This document shows, one piece after another, positions 30,482-42,300 of a DNA stretch of 64,000 bases. This DNA is from Bacteroidota bacterium (lineage in GTDB: Bacteria > Bacteroidota > Bacteroidia > AKYH767-A > OLB10). The position numbers and the translations under genes were made by a program. Each line of letters starts with the position of its first letter. Within the stretch, counting starts at the first letter, position 1. The notes under the pieces are model-generated. The model did no database searches. It was not told the origin of the DNA and worked only from the letters and a program-made list of their open reading frames with translations. Where the stretch lies: NCBI GenBank assembly GCA_016722525.1, contig JADKJB010000018.1, positions 11,448 through 75,447 on the forward strand. Direction: 5' to 3'.

Positions 30482-31575
30482 TTTTCTATTTCTTTAATAT
30501 TATAAGTAATACTTTCAAGATTAAATTTTCCATAAACAAAATTACCCTCAGGATAATGCCAAACTGCTTCTCCGTAGGAAACAACATTTATCCCATTGAT
30601 ATTTTTATACTCCTTTACCGGAGTGGAGAATCTATACTTCACCGGTTCACCTCCCGAAGTGTCGTACCGGTCATCAGATACGAAATTAGTAAGCTGTCCT
30701 ATTTCATTAAAATATAAAACTGCAGATATGCTAATGCCGTTAGATGTAAAAGTCGCTGTTGCGGATTTGCCGTCAGCTGCTCCCCACCGAATACGGTCGT
30801 CAATGAGAGCCCCTGGTGCCATCAAACACAGATCATTAAAGTAAGTCACTGTTTCAGCCTTGTTGAGTTCATTATTCTTGAGGTCAACTATGGGAAATTG
30901 TGAAATGAGCTTGATGGTCATGGATGCTTTACCATCAACGTAACGATGGTAGCCTGCAAAAGGTAATCCCTTCATTATGGCGGTCATAAAAAATAATCGG
31001 GTAGGTGCTTCAGTAAAATTATATTGTTCCGATTTGAAAGTAAACCATTTTTTGTCTTTACCTCTCATTTCACCGTTGAAAATGACTTTAAAATTACAAA
31101 CACCTGGTCGATTCAAAATATGGGTATATCTCAGGTATTTTTGAACAACAGGCGGTAGTTTTTGAAGATCATTTTCCGAGATTACATTTTTGGCCTTGCT
31201 GTTATTCAATAAATTCTCATTAACATCTTCCAGGTAACTGCTTCTGAAATTCCACGAAAAAATCCAATTAAAAAGGCAGGAAGGATGATAATATTCGCGA
31301 TGGTTCCATATTTAGCATCCTGCCAGCTTAAAATTATCAGGAATTGTGAAACCACTAATGCCGCAAAACCGATTGCCCACCAATATTCTTTTATACAGAT
31401 AGCCAATTGTGGTGATGACAAACAAAACAACTACTAGCAGCCATACTATTCCCATGGGCTTGGAGATATGTTTGCTGAGTTGAGGAATTTCGCCAATATT
31501 ATAAGCTTTAGCAAACCCAAGAATATGAATCATTCCATGTACAAAAAGCAGAATGGCAACTATGTATCTGATCAT
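30478..31575 (-). CDS. DUF6544-family membrane protein (two frameshifts)
   Basis: Reads as one protein of about 365 residues, the usual family length, rather than the separate short frames. The N-terminal third has four membrane segments (VAILLFVHGMIHILGF, GIVWLLVVVLFVITTIGYL, WAIGFAALVVSQFLIILSW, IANIIILPAFLIGFF). The rest is a soluble DUF6544 domain (LQKLPPVVQKYLRYTHIL, GKASMTIKLISQFPIVD, APGALIDDRIRWG, YDTSGGEPVKYRF, GEAVWHYPEGNFVYG). Frames break near 31390 (YLYK to KEYWW) and in the T-run near 31250 (GFF to SWNFRSSYLEDVNENLL). Function is unknown. It overlaps the next T9SS gene by 4 bases. Confidence 0.75.
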
Positions 31576-31726
31576 TTGGTTTGCAACTGAAGATTCAAAT
31601 GGTTAGTAAATTTACACTTTTTATTTAAATCAGATTACTAAATAAATAGACTTTTTGTGTTGGGATCTGATATTTGTCATGGTTTTGGTTTTATCGTTTT
31701 ACATTTTTTACTTTAGTGCCATCCAT

Positions 31727-33177
31727 ATGATACAAAACCTCAAATTAATTGCTGGTCCACTCTGCGCCTTACTAGTACTCTTTTTCACCGACCTCGATCC
31801 CGGTAATCCGCTAGCAACCAGAATGGCAGCCATTACCATTTGGATGGCTATATGGTGGCTTACCGAAGCTGTTCACCTAGCCGTAACTGCTCTGATTCCT
31901 TTCGTTTTTTTACCCATGCTCGGCATTGCTGAACCTAAAATCGTTGCTTTTCAATACATGGATCAAATTATTTTTTTATTTATAGGAGGTTTCCTCCTCT
32001 CTTTCGCTATCGAGCGCTGGGGGCTGCATGAACGGATAGCTCTTAAAATTTTGATGCTGGTTGGCACACGTAACGATCGTATTTTAATGGGCGTTATGAT
32101 AACGTCTTTTAGTATATCTATGTGGATTTCCAATACTGCAACAGTCATGATGCTGCTGTCTGCTGTACTTGCTATTATTTATATGACCGAACAATTGGCC
32201 GGTGAATCAAAACAACAGAAAGATTTTGCCAAAGCTTTACTTATCGGATTGGCCTATTCAGCAACAATAGGAGGGATGGCTACGCTTGTTGGTACTCCTC
32301 CAAATATGGTTTTTATGCGCGCCTACAACGAAGCCTATCCGGGCAACACCGATATGAATTTTATCAAATGGTTTTCGATCGGATTTCCTGTTGCGCTTTC
32401 TATGCTGGTAGTTTGTTTTTTTATTTTAAAATGGCTGTTTGTCAAAAGCAATAAATCTTCAGGGCTCACTAAGAATTATTTTGAAGATGCCTATGGAAAA
32501 TTAGGGAAGTTTTCCTTTGAACAAAAAGTGGTGTCATTCGTTTTCATTTCAACAGCAGTGCTCTGGTTCACCCGAGCTGATATTGATTTTGGAGCTTTAA
32601 AAATTACAGGGTGGAATACTTTATTCCCATTTCCGGAATATATACAAGACAGTACTGTTGCCGTGTTTATGGCACTCTTGCTTTTTGTTTTCCCCTCTAA
32701 AAAAGAACCGGGTTCTTCTTTGTTAAGTTGGAAGGATGCAACAAAATTACCATTTGATATTATTCTTTTGTTTGGGAGTGGTTTTGCGCTTGCGAAAGGG
32801 TTTGAGATTTCAGGTCTCAGTAATTGGTTGGCTAATCAGCTGAGTGTTTTTAAAGGTGCCAATCCTATTGTGATGGTCGCTTGCATTGCCTTGGTGGTTT
32901 GTGTTATCAGTGAGTTTGCCTCCAATGTTGCCAGTATTCAGTTGGTGTTGCCTATACTCATTGCGTTTCAAAAAGAATTGGATATTCATCCATTGTTTCT
33001 CATGGTACCAGCTACTTTGGCAGCATCATTAGGTTTTATGATGCCTGTTGTCACTGCTCCTAATACCATTGTTTTTGGCAGCCGAAAATTGAGGTCATGG
33101 ATATGGCAAAAGCAGGATTGTTGCTCAACATGGCCGGCATTATAATTATCGCAATTTTTGTTCTTTTACTGAGTTGA
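31727..33177 (+). CDS. SLC13/DASS-family sodium:anion symporter (3'-end frameshift)
   Basis: About 483 residues with some 11-12 membrane segments, a divalent anion:sodium symporter for dicarboxylates or sulfate by family knowledge. The start at ATG 31727 (MIQNLKLIAGPL) is preferred; the longer frame lacks a good start. Signatures are IWWLTEAVHLAVTALIP, the first Ser-Asn-Thr motif in SISMWISNTATVMML, GMATLVGTPPN and the second motif EFASNVASIQLVLPI, which form the sodium and substrate sites. The frame breaks near 33090 (FGSRKLRSW versus FGSGKIEVMDMAKAGLLLNMAGIIIIAIFV), moving the stop to 33175-33177. The exact substrate cannot be told from sequence. Confidence 0.88.
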
Positions 33178-33328
33178 TGCCAATATCTGAGCTCAATTTA
33201 GATCGATTCTCATAGGTAGATGACACACATTTTCATGTGAAAAAAAACTTTTGTGGCACTTCTTTTTTTATAAAAACATAACTTGCACTCCGATTTCCAT
33301 ACCTAAACCATAAAAATCTATAAATCAA

Positions 33329-35490
33329 ATGATTAAGAAAATTACATTAGTATTCCTTTCCTTTATTTTGTTACTGAATACGGTAACAAAGGCGGATGAA
33401 GGGATGTGGCTGCCATTGCTACTCAAGCAGCTGAATGAGTCCGATATGCAGAAGCTAGGACTTAAATTAACCGCTGAAGACATTTACAATGTCAACAATT
33501 CTAGCATGAAGGATGCTATTGTTCACTTTGGTGGATTTTGTACCGGTGAAATGGTTTCGGCAGATGGTTTGATTCTCACCAATCACCATTGTGGTTTTGA
33601 TGCCATTCAATCCAATAGTTCTGTTGAAAACGATTATATCACTAAGGGATATTGGGCGATGAACCGTGATCAGGAACTTCCAAATCCCGGATTGTTTGTT
33701 AAGTACCTGGTTCGTATCGAAGATGTAACTGAAAAAGTGAACAAAGCACTTGGTGATACACTTTCTGAATCAGCTAGAACGATCGAGCTTCCAAAAATTT
33801 TCTCAAAAATTTCTAAAGAAGCAATTGGTGATACACAATTACAGGCCGATGTAAAAAGTTTTTATAAAGGCAACGAATATTATTTGATGGTGTATGAAGT
33901 TTTTAAAGACGTAAGACTAGTAGGTGCACCACCCTCTTCAATAGGAAATTTTGGTGGTGATACCGACAACTGGATGTGGCCACGTCATACCGGTGACTTC
34001 TCGTTATTCAGAGTTTATTGTGGTAAAGATGGAAAGCCTGCTGAATATTCCAAAGATAATATCCCTTACAAGCCCAAGCATTTTCTTCCTATCTCTATGA
34101 AAGGAATTAAAAAAGATGATTTTACTATGACATTTGGATACCCGGGTGCTACCGACAGATATCTTACTTCCAATGGCGTAAATCTGGTTATCGATAAAAC
34201 AAATCCGGCTATTGTAAAAATCCGCGATAAGAAATTAGAAATTATTAAGGAAGATATGGATGCTGATCCTAAAGTTAGTATTATGTATGCTGCCAAGTAC
34301 GCTCAAACAGCTAATTATTGGAAGTATTTTATCGGTCAAACTAAAGGGTTAAAACGTATGAGAGTTGCTGAACAGCGTGCTGCTGATGAGGCTAAATTTC
34401 AAGCTTGGGCCGATGCCGATGCTACCCGCAAAGCAAAGTATGGCAACGCTCTCCCGGGCTTAAAGAAAAGCTATGAGGATATGAATAAATATGCGATCAC
34501 CAGAATTTATCTCAATGAAGCAATTACAAGAGGTCCTGAAATTCTTGCTTTTTCTGCCGGACTTAACCCATTGCTCGCCGCATTAAATTCAAAAGAAACC
34601 AAGCCTGAAGAAATGGCGGCATTAGTTGAAAAACTTAAAGGTCGTGCCGATGGATTTTATGAGGAATTCAATGCTCCAACAGATCAAAAACTTTTTGCAG
34701 CATTACTTAATATGAGTTATGAAGATATTCCTAAAGAGCAACACCCTCCAATTTTTAAAGAAGTAGAAACAAAATATAAAGGGGATTTTGATAAGTTTGC
34801 TGCTGATGTTTTTAAAAATTCATTCTTTGTAAGTAAAGAGAAGTATTTGAAGTTTATGAATAAACCATCTTCAAAACAATTGGAAAAAGATTTAGCCTTC
34901 AGGACTATGAAATCTATTATGGATAGTTATAATGCAAATTCTAAACCTGCTGTTACTGCCATCACCAATAATCAGAATCAGTTTAATCGCAGTTATGTTG
35001 CTGGCTTGCGTGAAATGAATCCCGATAAAAAATATGCACCCGATGCCAATAGTACCATGCGTTTAAGTTATGGTCAGGTAAAAGATTATTATCCTATGGA
35101 TGGTGTTTACTATAACTATTTTACTACTGCCGATGGTATTTTAGAGAAAATGGATAATAAGAATGAGGGAGTTTGTTGTTGATCCTAAATTGGAAAAACT
35201 GATCAAGGATAAAGACTTTGGCCCCTATGGCGAAAATGGAAAACTTAAAAGTGTGCTTCATTAGTAATAATGATATCACCGGAGGTAATTCCCGTTCACC
35301 GGTAATCAATGGTAGTGGCGAATTAGTCGGTCTTGCTTTTGATGGTAACTGGGAAGCTATGAGCGGAGATATTGCCTTTGATCCAGAATATAAAAGAACT
35401 ATCAGTGTAGATATTCGTTATGTGTTGTTTGTTATTGATAAATTTGCCGGCGCAAGTCACCTGGTGAAGGAAATGAAGTTGGTTCAATAA
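33329..35490 (+). CDS. S46-family dipeptidyl-peptidase, DPP7-like (two frameshifts)
   Basis: About 718 residues with signal peptide MIKKITLVFLSFILLLNTVTKA; removes dipeptides from peptides in the periplasm. Catalytic elements: His in LILTNHHCGFDAIQ, the Asp region in GGDTDNWMWPRHTGDF, and Ser in TGGNSRSPV. The Gly in FDGNW, 18 residues after the Ser, corresponds to the DPP7-type (Gly673, hydrophobic P1) rather than the DPP11-type (Arg). The residue after the catalytic Ser is Arg where Gly is usual (GNSGSP). Frames break near 35168 (GGG) and 35243 (AAAA); corrections give NEEFVVDPKLEKL and GKLKVCFISNNDIT. A strong terminator follows. Confidence 0.9.
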
Positions 35491-35511
35491 TTGAAATTTT
35501 ATTTAATTTAT

Positions 35512-35543
35512 AAAAAGGGTCGGATTTTTCCGACCCTTTTTTG
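35512..35543. terminator. Strong bidirectional intrinsic terminator
   Basis: AAAAAGGGTCGG pairs with CCGACCCTTTTT around a short AT loop. It sits between the convergent S46 peptidase and T9SS genes, 21 bases after one stop and 19 before the other. Confidence 0.9.
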
Positions 35544-35561
35544 TACTATGAAAACTAATCG

Positions 35562-37148
35562 TTATTTCAAAATCAATTTTTTATTATAGCTGATTCCACT
35601 TTTCACAACAGTGACAATGTATAATCCTTTGGAGAAATCACGAACATCAATGGAATATTTGTTTTCGTTGATATTTGTTTTTTGGTAAACAATTCTTCCT
35701 ACCGCATCTTCTATTTTGATCTTATACTGTTTATCGGTATTGGAATTCTGAATGGTAATTTCATCACTGGCAGGATTTGGGAAAACTGTGATTAAAGATG
35801 CCTCAGTAGTTGGTATGACCGGGATGGATGTTAATACACCATTATTGTACATGACTCTCAATCCGGAAACAGCATTTTGTAATGCGGCAACACTTGCCAG
35901 TGGTCCTCCAGAAGTAGCTCTTGCCCATGTGTATCCAATATCGAATGATTTATAATCGCCTGCATTCAAATTTAATGGTCCAATGGAACCAATCATTCTT
36001 CTATCACCAGGTGCATTTCCACTATTTGCTTCATCCCATGGTCCGAATGCTTGAAAATAAATTGGGTTGGTAACTCCGGGATATATATGAGTTGTTACAG
36101 GATTGCCTGGATTCCGGCCATCACCACCATAAGTTAAAGGTTGGTTATCCAACCAAATACTTCTGCTATAATTCATAAAATCCAAACAGAAAGCTGGATT
36201 TCCGGTTACTGCATTACTGATATTGTCATAGGACATACTGGAAGTAAGTGAATCATTTAAGAAATATACTCCTATTGCCGGTGGATTTAATCCGTAGCCC
36301 ATTGAAGTTTCATCATTGTTATCACCATTGTAAGCATAAATCATATTCAAATTTATATCAGTACCTATATAGTCATCAGTAGCATTGCCCAAATCAAAAT
36401 CAATCCATGTAGAAATGTAAACATCATGATAATCCGTGTTGCTAAAGTTTTTTATCTCATATCTACTAAAAATAGTGTTGTTGAGTGCTGTGTCATTAGG
36501 GGCATCAAAACCAAATAGGGTACGATGCACTTCCACACCAAGTGAATCACAGGTTGATTCGGAATGCGTATACAGATCATTGTAAATACTGTAAACAGTT
36601 TGGTCACCTAAAATGTATGGGTAATCACCATTGGCAGGATCGTATATACCATTACTGTTATAGTCGGCAAAAGGTGCTAACACTCTTCCTAGAGCAGCAT
36701 CGTATCCCGGCCATTCAGCAATGTTTTGTGGAACAACGTATCCGGAATTTGAATAGTTTTGAATATGATCTAAAACCTCAGTTTTATTCAACTTCCAGGA
36801 CCTGTCCCACAAATTCCAGTCGGTTGCTACTCCCATCATGGTGTCGATAGGACCTGGCCAGAAGTCGTTCCCTGTTTGGCGGTAGGTTTGACTTGCCATG
36901 TGTGCAATGCCTCCATTGTCTAATCCCCCTATCCACATTCCGCCACTAAAAATAGAATGCAAACCGCTTCCTTTTGGAACTTCAAATTTGGCATTGCTAA
37001 AATCCCAGAACAGATCATTGGTTGATGAAATTCCTGCATCAATGTTGTTAATATCAATATTTGTAAACCCGGTTGGTAACTGCGCATTTACCGTAACTGC
37101 AAATGCTACCATTGCTGATACTAGTAGTAAGTAGAATTTCTTTTTCAT
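35562..37148 (-). CDS. T9SS-secreted protein of unknown function, 528 residues
   Basis: A complete protein with signal peptide MKKKFYLLLVSAMVAFAVTVNAQ and a T9SS type A tail (VFPNPASDEITIQN, FSKGLYIVTVV, YNKKLILK). The body matches a widespread Bacteroidota secreted family: GISSTNDLFWDFSNAKFEVPKG, FSGGMWIGGLD, FADYNSNGIYDPANGDYPYI, a calcium-site-like Asp/Asn cluster, and YEIKNFSNTDYHDVYISTWID. No catalytic motif was seen. It is monocistronic between terminators and the sigma-factor operon. Function is unknown; location at the cell surface or outside is expected. Confidence 0.85.
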   Translation of the reverse strand: MKKKFYLLLVSAMVAFAVTVNAQLPTGFTNIDINNIDAGISSTNDLFWDFSNAKFEVPKGSGLHSIFSGGMWIGGLDNGGIAHMASQTYRQTGNDFWPGPIDTMMGVATDWNLWDRSWKLNKTEVLDHIQNYSNSGYVVPQNIAEWPGYDAALGRVLAPFADYNSNGIYDPANGDYPYILGDQTVYSIYNDLYTHSESTCDSLGVEVHRTLFGFDAPNDTALNNTIFSRYEIKNFSNTDYHDVYISTWIDFDLGNATDDYIGTDINLNMIYAYNGDNNDETSMGYGLNPPAIGVYFLNDSLTSSMSYDNISNAVTGNPAFCLDFMNYSRSIWLDNQPLTYGGDGRNPGNPVTTHIYPGVTNPIYFQAFGPWDEANSGNAPGDRRMIGSIGPLNLNAGDYKSFDIGYTWARATSGGPLASVAALQNAVSGLRVMYNNGVLTSIPVIPTTEASLITVFPNPASDEITIQNSNTDKQYKIKIEDAVGRIVYQKTNINENKYSIDVRDFSKGLYIVTVVKSGISYNKKLILK

Positions 37149-37191
37149 GATTTTAAGTTTTTAGTTGTTTACTATATCAGACCCGGTACAT

Positions 37192-38607
37192 TTATTTTTG
37201 TTGCCTGCTTTTTAAAAAATTAATTTTCACTCCCGCACCAACCATTAATTTATTTGTTTTTTGTGTGTAGAATAATGCTGAAGTTTTCATTGGATTTAAT
37301 GAATAACTATATCCTGAATGAGCAAACAAGCTCAATTTTTCATTTATGGAATATCCGATTTGTAAAACACCTGAAATAGTTACTTCTGCACTTTTGTTGA
37401 ATACGGAGCCGCCTTGCAATTCCTCAAAGTTGGAAGTATAATTCGTTGACCCTTTTATTTTGTTATACAGGGCCGCACTCACTCCTAATTGCGGCTCTGC
37501 TGTGAAACGGCCAACCGGTAATGTATATCTTATGTCGGTATTAAAATAAAATGTTTCATAAGTGTGGGTTTGTTGAATTAACAAGTTATTTGTTTTGGTA
37601 ATTAATGTACTATCATATTCGGTAATTTGAATAGGAGGTGAAAATGGAAATAGAATATAGTATTGTACAGTATCAATGTTTAGTTGTTTATAGTATTCTG
37701 TAAATTGAAAACTGAATTCTTCTTTTACTTTGGAGTAAGAAATCCCTGCTCCAACAGTAATATTTTTATTTAATGTGTACAATAATTTTAGTCCGGATTG
37801 ATAGCCTTGAATGGAGGTTGATGCAGCTTGTTGTTCATTAAACAACCTTATTGCCAATGTATCTTTTGTAGTTATTTCTTTTTTTAAATCCGCATAGCTC
37901 TTAAGAAAATTTACTTCAATTGAAAACTTTGACAATTCTCTAGGCTCAAATTCTAATTTTGTTGGCTGTATAAGTCGGGTAAAGGGTTTTGTAATTTGTG
38001 TTTCATTATATTGTAATAAAGGGGTAGGATATAGATAGTAATCATTGTTTTTTTGAGATTTAAAGCGATCCAGATAACCTTTCTCAGTAGAATAATTAAT
38101 TCCTGCGTTTTCTGATTTTGATTTAGTTGATTTCGCAAAATTGGCTGCTACCTGACGATCTTTAGGTTGTTTCGATTTACCATTAATGCTTGCTGTGATG
38201 GCAGCTGCTGGATTCGAATTCATCTCCATAGAAGTTGCTTTTTCAGTTGTGGAGTTAGCTGATTTTATTTTGGAACTTAATTCTAGGGTCGAAGGAAAAG
38301 TATCAACTGTTGTCTTTTTAGTTTCTGAAGTAATGTTTTTTGATGGTGATTCCTCATTTATTAAAGCGCTAACTTTGTTTTTTTCATTTTTAGTTGTATC
38401 GGTTTCAGATATTTTATTGCTGTATCGGTATACCGAAATAGCTGAAATAAGTAGTATTACTATTCCGGAAACCCAAAACCATAAAAAACCTCGTTTTTTG
38501 TTTTCATTAGGAATTATAGTATCAAACATTCCAGTCGGAGGAGCGACCTCGCTTTCCGATAGTTTTCGTCTTATGGTATCATCAAATAGTTCTTCTTCCG
38601 ATTTCAT
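37192..38607 (-). CDS. Membrane/beta-barrel protein coupled to an ECF sigma factor, putative regulator
   Basis: A complete 471-residue protein. The N-terminal 40 residues are cytoplasmic-like and acidic (EEELFDDTIRRKLSESEVAPP). One membrane segment follows (FLWFWVSGIVILLISAISVY), then a 120-residue Lys/Ser/Thr-rich linker and a C-terminal run of beta strands ending in MVGAGVKINFLKSRQQK that looks like an outer-membrane barrel (ITVGAGISYSKVKEEFSFQF, IRYTLPVGRFTAEPQLGVSAALYN). Its start overlaps the sigma-factor stop by 4 bases. By position it could be an anti-sigma factor that spans the envelope. No anti-sigma domain was recognised with certainty. Confidence 0.6.
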   Translation of the reverse strand: MKSEEELFDDTIRRKLSESEVAPPTGMFDTIIPNENKKRGFLWFWVSGIVILLISAISVYRYSNKISETDTTKNEKNKVSALINEESPSKNITSETKKTTVDTFPSTLELSSKIKSANSTTEKATSMEMNSNPAAAITASINGKSKQPKDRQVAANFAKSTKSKSENAGINYSTEKGYLDRFKSQKNNDYYLYPTPLLQYNETQITKPFTRLIQPTKLEFEPRELSKFSIEVNFLKSYADLKKEITTKDTLAIRLFNEQQAASTSIQGYQSGLKLLYTLNKNITVGAGISYSKVKEEFSFQFTEYYKQLNIDTVQYYILFPFSPPIQITEYDSTLITKTNNLLIQQTHTYETFYFNTDIRYTLPVGRFTAEPQLGVSAALYNKIKGSTNYTSNFEELQGGSVFNKSAEVTISGVLQIGYSINEKLSLFAHSGYSYSLNPMKTSALFYTQKTNKLMVGAGVKINFLKSRQQK

Positions 38608-39146
38608 GCTGCTATTATTTTCAAATCTTTAAGTTGTTGTTGAAGCACTCTTCTGGCTTTAAGTAATTGTGAACGGGATGTTCCCGGATTAATAGAAAGC
38701 ATTTTTCCGATTTCTTCATGATCATACCCTTCTATCACATATAAATTGAAAACCATCCTGTAGCCATCGGGTAGCTTTGAAATTAATTTTAATAATTCCT
38801 TTTCCGACATTTTGCTTATTATATTTATCTCATCCGAATAGTTGTATGTTGTTTCTTCGGAATCCGGAAAATGATCAGCAAGTGTTTTTATTTTGTGATA
38901 GTAGCTGATGGCCGTGTTGATGAAAATACGTTTTAGCCAACCCTCAAAATTCCCTTCGCCTTTATAGCTTTCCAGACTGGAGTATACTTTTATAAAACCA
39001 TCCTGTAGCACATCCAGTGCATTGTCGCGGCTGTGGGTATACCGTAAACAAATTGCATACATAACCGAAGCAAATCGATCGTAAAGTGCCTTTTGCGATT
39101 GACGGTCTTTTCTGATGCAGCCTTTTATGATCTCTGTTTCATTCAT
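38604..39146 (-). CDS. ECF RNA polymerase sigma-70 factor
   Basis: A complete 180-residue sigma factor of the extracytoplasmic-function type. Sigma-2 region: QKALYDRFASVMYAICLRYTH, DVLQDGFIKVYSSLESY, EGWLKRIFINTAISYYH. A short linker follows, then sigma-4 (LPDGYRMVFNLYVIEGYDHEEIGKML, GTSRSQLLKARRVL). It is transcribed from a good TTG-N18-TATATTTG promoter and is followed, with a 4-base overlap, by the membrane/barrel protein that may control it. Target genes are unknown. Confidence 0.95.
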   Translation of the reverse strand: MNETEIIKGCIRKDRQSQKALYDRFASVMYAICLRYTHSRDNALDVLQDGFIKVYSSLESYKGEGNFEGWLKRIFINTAISYYHKIKTLADHFPDSEETTYNYSDEINIISKMSEKELLKLISKLPDGYRMVFNLYVIEGYDHEEIGKMLSINPGTSRSQLLKARRVLQQQLKDLKIIAA

Positions 39147-39279
39147 AAAGTAGCGATTTCCTGAAAAATGCTTCTGGGTATAAGACCTTACGGGCTCATC
39201 ATGTGTTGCCTGATGTTTGAAATAAAAGTAGTTATTTATTCTGTCTATTCCTGGAATATGCTTTCAAAAATTTGTAAAT

Positions 39280-39308
39280 CAAATATATAGACTGAATTTT
39301 GTGGGCAA
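39280..39308 (-). promoter_or_regulatory. Promoter of the ECF sigma operon
   Basis: On the minus strand TTG (39308-39306), 18 bases, then TATATTTG (39287-39280), an exact -7 match. It leaves a leader of about 130 bases before the sigma-factor ATG at 39146. Confidence 0.7.
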
Positions 39309-39321
39309 CACTTTTTTGTAA

Positions 39322-39352
39322 CAAAAATGCCGGGCTCCAAGAACCCGGCATT
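39322..39352 (-). terminator. Intrinsic terminator after the metalloprotease gene
   Basis: ATGCCGGG and CCCGGCAT form a GC-rich stem followed by TTTTTG on the minus strand, about 30 bases past the protease stop and just before the sigma promoter. Confidence 0.88.
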
Positions 39353-39379
39353 AAAAACAAACTTTTCTAGAATGTTTAA

Positions 39380-42300
39380 TTATTCAACTATAATCTTTTC
39401 AACTTTTCTTTCACTACCATTAACAACTTCCAGAAAGTAGACTCCCGGAGTTATTGCTGAAAGATCCATTTCAGATTGATTTGTTCCTATCGTCGATGTT
39501 CCTGATTGAACTATTACATCTTTCCCAAGCAAATTAGTTAAGCGAATGCTGTTTGTCGTTTCAATTGTAGATTCGAAGGTTATGTTTAAAATCTCATTGG
39601 CAGGTACAGGATAGAAGCTGAGTGCTAGACCTTGATTGGTATCATCAGCTACTCTGCAAGTAAAGGTAACGGCCTTCGAGAAATAACTTGCCGAGCCACA
39701 TGCATTGTTTCCTCTCACTTTAACTGAACCTGCTGTTGTTGCGAAGTTAACGGTAACAGCAGTTGATGTTGTTACTAATGTAGTTGAAGTTGAAGTTACT
39801 GTTCCATCGTTAATTTTTGCACCGGTAGGAACCGACCACGTGTAAGTGGTTGCCGTAGCCAAAGGACTTATTGAATAAGGCACCCCAAACTGATTCGCAC
39901 AGGTGGTACTGGTGCCGCTTATTGCAGTTGCAACGGGTGGTGTGGTTTTTACTGTTAAGCTGCGCAGTGCACTGGTGCCACAAGCGTTGGTAGCACTCAC
40001 TTGAATGTTACCGGTTATATATCCGGCAAGAAAATTCGCTGTAATAGCATTGGTTCCCTGACCCGAACCAACAACTGCAGTTGCAGCATTGAACGACCAG
40101 TTATAAGTGATTCCCGAAACTGGTGTGACAGAGTAAGGCACTCCCGAAAGTCCGCACAAACCCGCTACCTGGCCGGTAACCACACCCGGAGTAGCAGGTG
40201 TATTACGAGTAATGGTGAGTGATCTGATCAAACTACTTCCACAAGAATTATTTACCGCAACTGTTAAGGCTCCGGAAGCTGTGAATGCTGCCGAATAGCT
40301 CACCACAACCTGATTGGTACCTTGTCCGCTGATGATAGTGCCACCTGTTGGTGGAATCCAAATATAAAAAGAAACTGTGGCTACATTAGTGACTCGATAT
40401 GTAACGGTGCTTCCCGGACAAACTTTCACAGTTCCGCCAACAGTTGCAATTGTACTTGGCATTGAGGGAAGTGTACAATTGATGACAGAAGTTGATTGTG
40501 ATGAAGTGCTGCTGCAACCGTTACCATCGGTATATGAATAAGTGATGGTGTAGGGCCCGCCCGCACCTGCCAAAGATGGTGTAAAAGTGTTACCACTTAC
40601 CCCCGGACCACTGAATGAACCGCCTGCAGGAGTTCCTGTAAGTGTAACTGCTGCTGCACTAATATTGTAGCTTGTTGCCAGCAAATTAAATGCAATCACA
40701 GGTGATGGGTTGGATGTAATGCTTGCTCCAATGGCTGTGTTGGAACATCCGTTGCCATTAGTGTAGGTATAAGAATACGTGGTGGAAGGACCAGTATATG
40801 GATTTGCAACACTATAACTTCCGCCTGCAGGACTACCCGCTAAATTGATAGGTGAACCCTCACAACCACTCACGTTCGCTGCTGTAACCGTTGGTAAAGG
40901 ATTTGCCGTAATGGTTGCAGGAGCAGAAGTATTTGAACAGCCATTGGCATTCGTGTAGAAATAAGTGTATTGGGTAGATGGGCCTGTGTAAGGATTTCCT
41001 AAATTAAACGTACCACCGGCTGGACTTCCTGTCAATGTAATGGGTGAACCTTCGCAACCAACTACATTGTTAGCAGTAACTACAGGTAATGGATTTACGG
41101 TGATGTTGGCCGCTGCTGATGTATTCGTACATCCATTACCGTTAGTATAAGTATAAGTATACGTGGTGGATGGACCCAAATAGGGATTCAGCTTATTGAA
41201 AGAGCCGCCTGCCGGACTTCCCAACAACGAAATAGGCGAACCTGCACATCCACTCACATTTGTTGCTGTGACTGTGGGTAAAGGGATCACGGAAATGAAG
41301 GCAGAGGCGCTTGTACTGTTGCATCCGAATGGAGTAGTGAGTGTATATGTGAATGTGGTTGCTGGTCCTGTATATGGATTGGGTACACTGTATGATGCGA
41401 TTGTAGTTCCGGGTACCGCAGCAGGAAATCCTGAAAGATTAATTGCTGTGCCACTACAACCTGAAGCTCCATTCGCTGTTGGAGTGTTTGGTGTGTTTTG
41501 AATGGTAACATTCAAACTTCCTGTGGTACCACTGCAATTGGCATTGGAGCCAAAAACGGATACTGTTGCTGTTGTAGTTGGTTGTCCGGGAGGAAATGCA
41601 ATCGTAACCTGAGCTGTACCTTGTCCGTTTGTTATGACTCCACCTGCATTCACCGACCAGTTATAAGAAGTAGCATTGGTAATTGCACTTGTAGTGAAAA
41701 CTATTGGTAGGTTCGCACAATAAGCAGAAGAACCTGTTTGAGGAGCACCTGCAGCTCCAACCTGGCCGGAGATAGTCAGGTTTGCTCCATTATCGCTTCC
41801 TGTCACAACAGGATTAGAACTAACAACACGAATTCTGTAACCGGTTCCGGTTACTGTTCCTGCAGGAATTGTACATGCAATTATACCTGATGTAGTTGAA
41901 GTCAAACTGCCAATGCTATCGGGATTTGCAAATGAACCTGCAGCATTTGAAAGTTGAGCCTTGAAAATATTTCCGGCATTAGCCGAACCATTAGTGGTGA
42001 AGCTAACGTTGAGTGAAGTACCGGCGCAATAGTTTGTAGTTACAATTGATGAGGTGGTAATAGTTGAAAATGCACTTGAAGTGATAGTGAAATTGGCATT
42101 GCTCATATCGAAGTAAATATTTCCAACAGCTTCCACTTTAATTCTCGCCTGCGTGGATGCCACATTTGGAACTGAAATACTTTCTGTTCCATCATTGGCT
42201 GTGGATGCCACTATTACTGTGGGGAATGTGTTTCCACCGTCAGTGGAAAGTGAAATTTTTACATTAGCTGTACTGATAGGTGCCGCAGTGGTTCCGCTCA

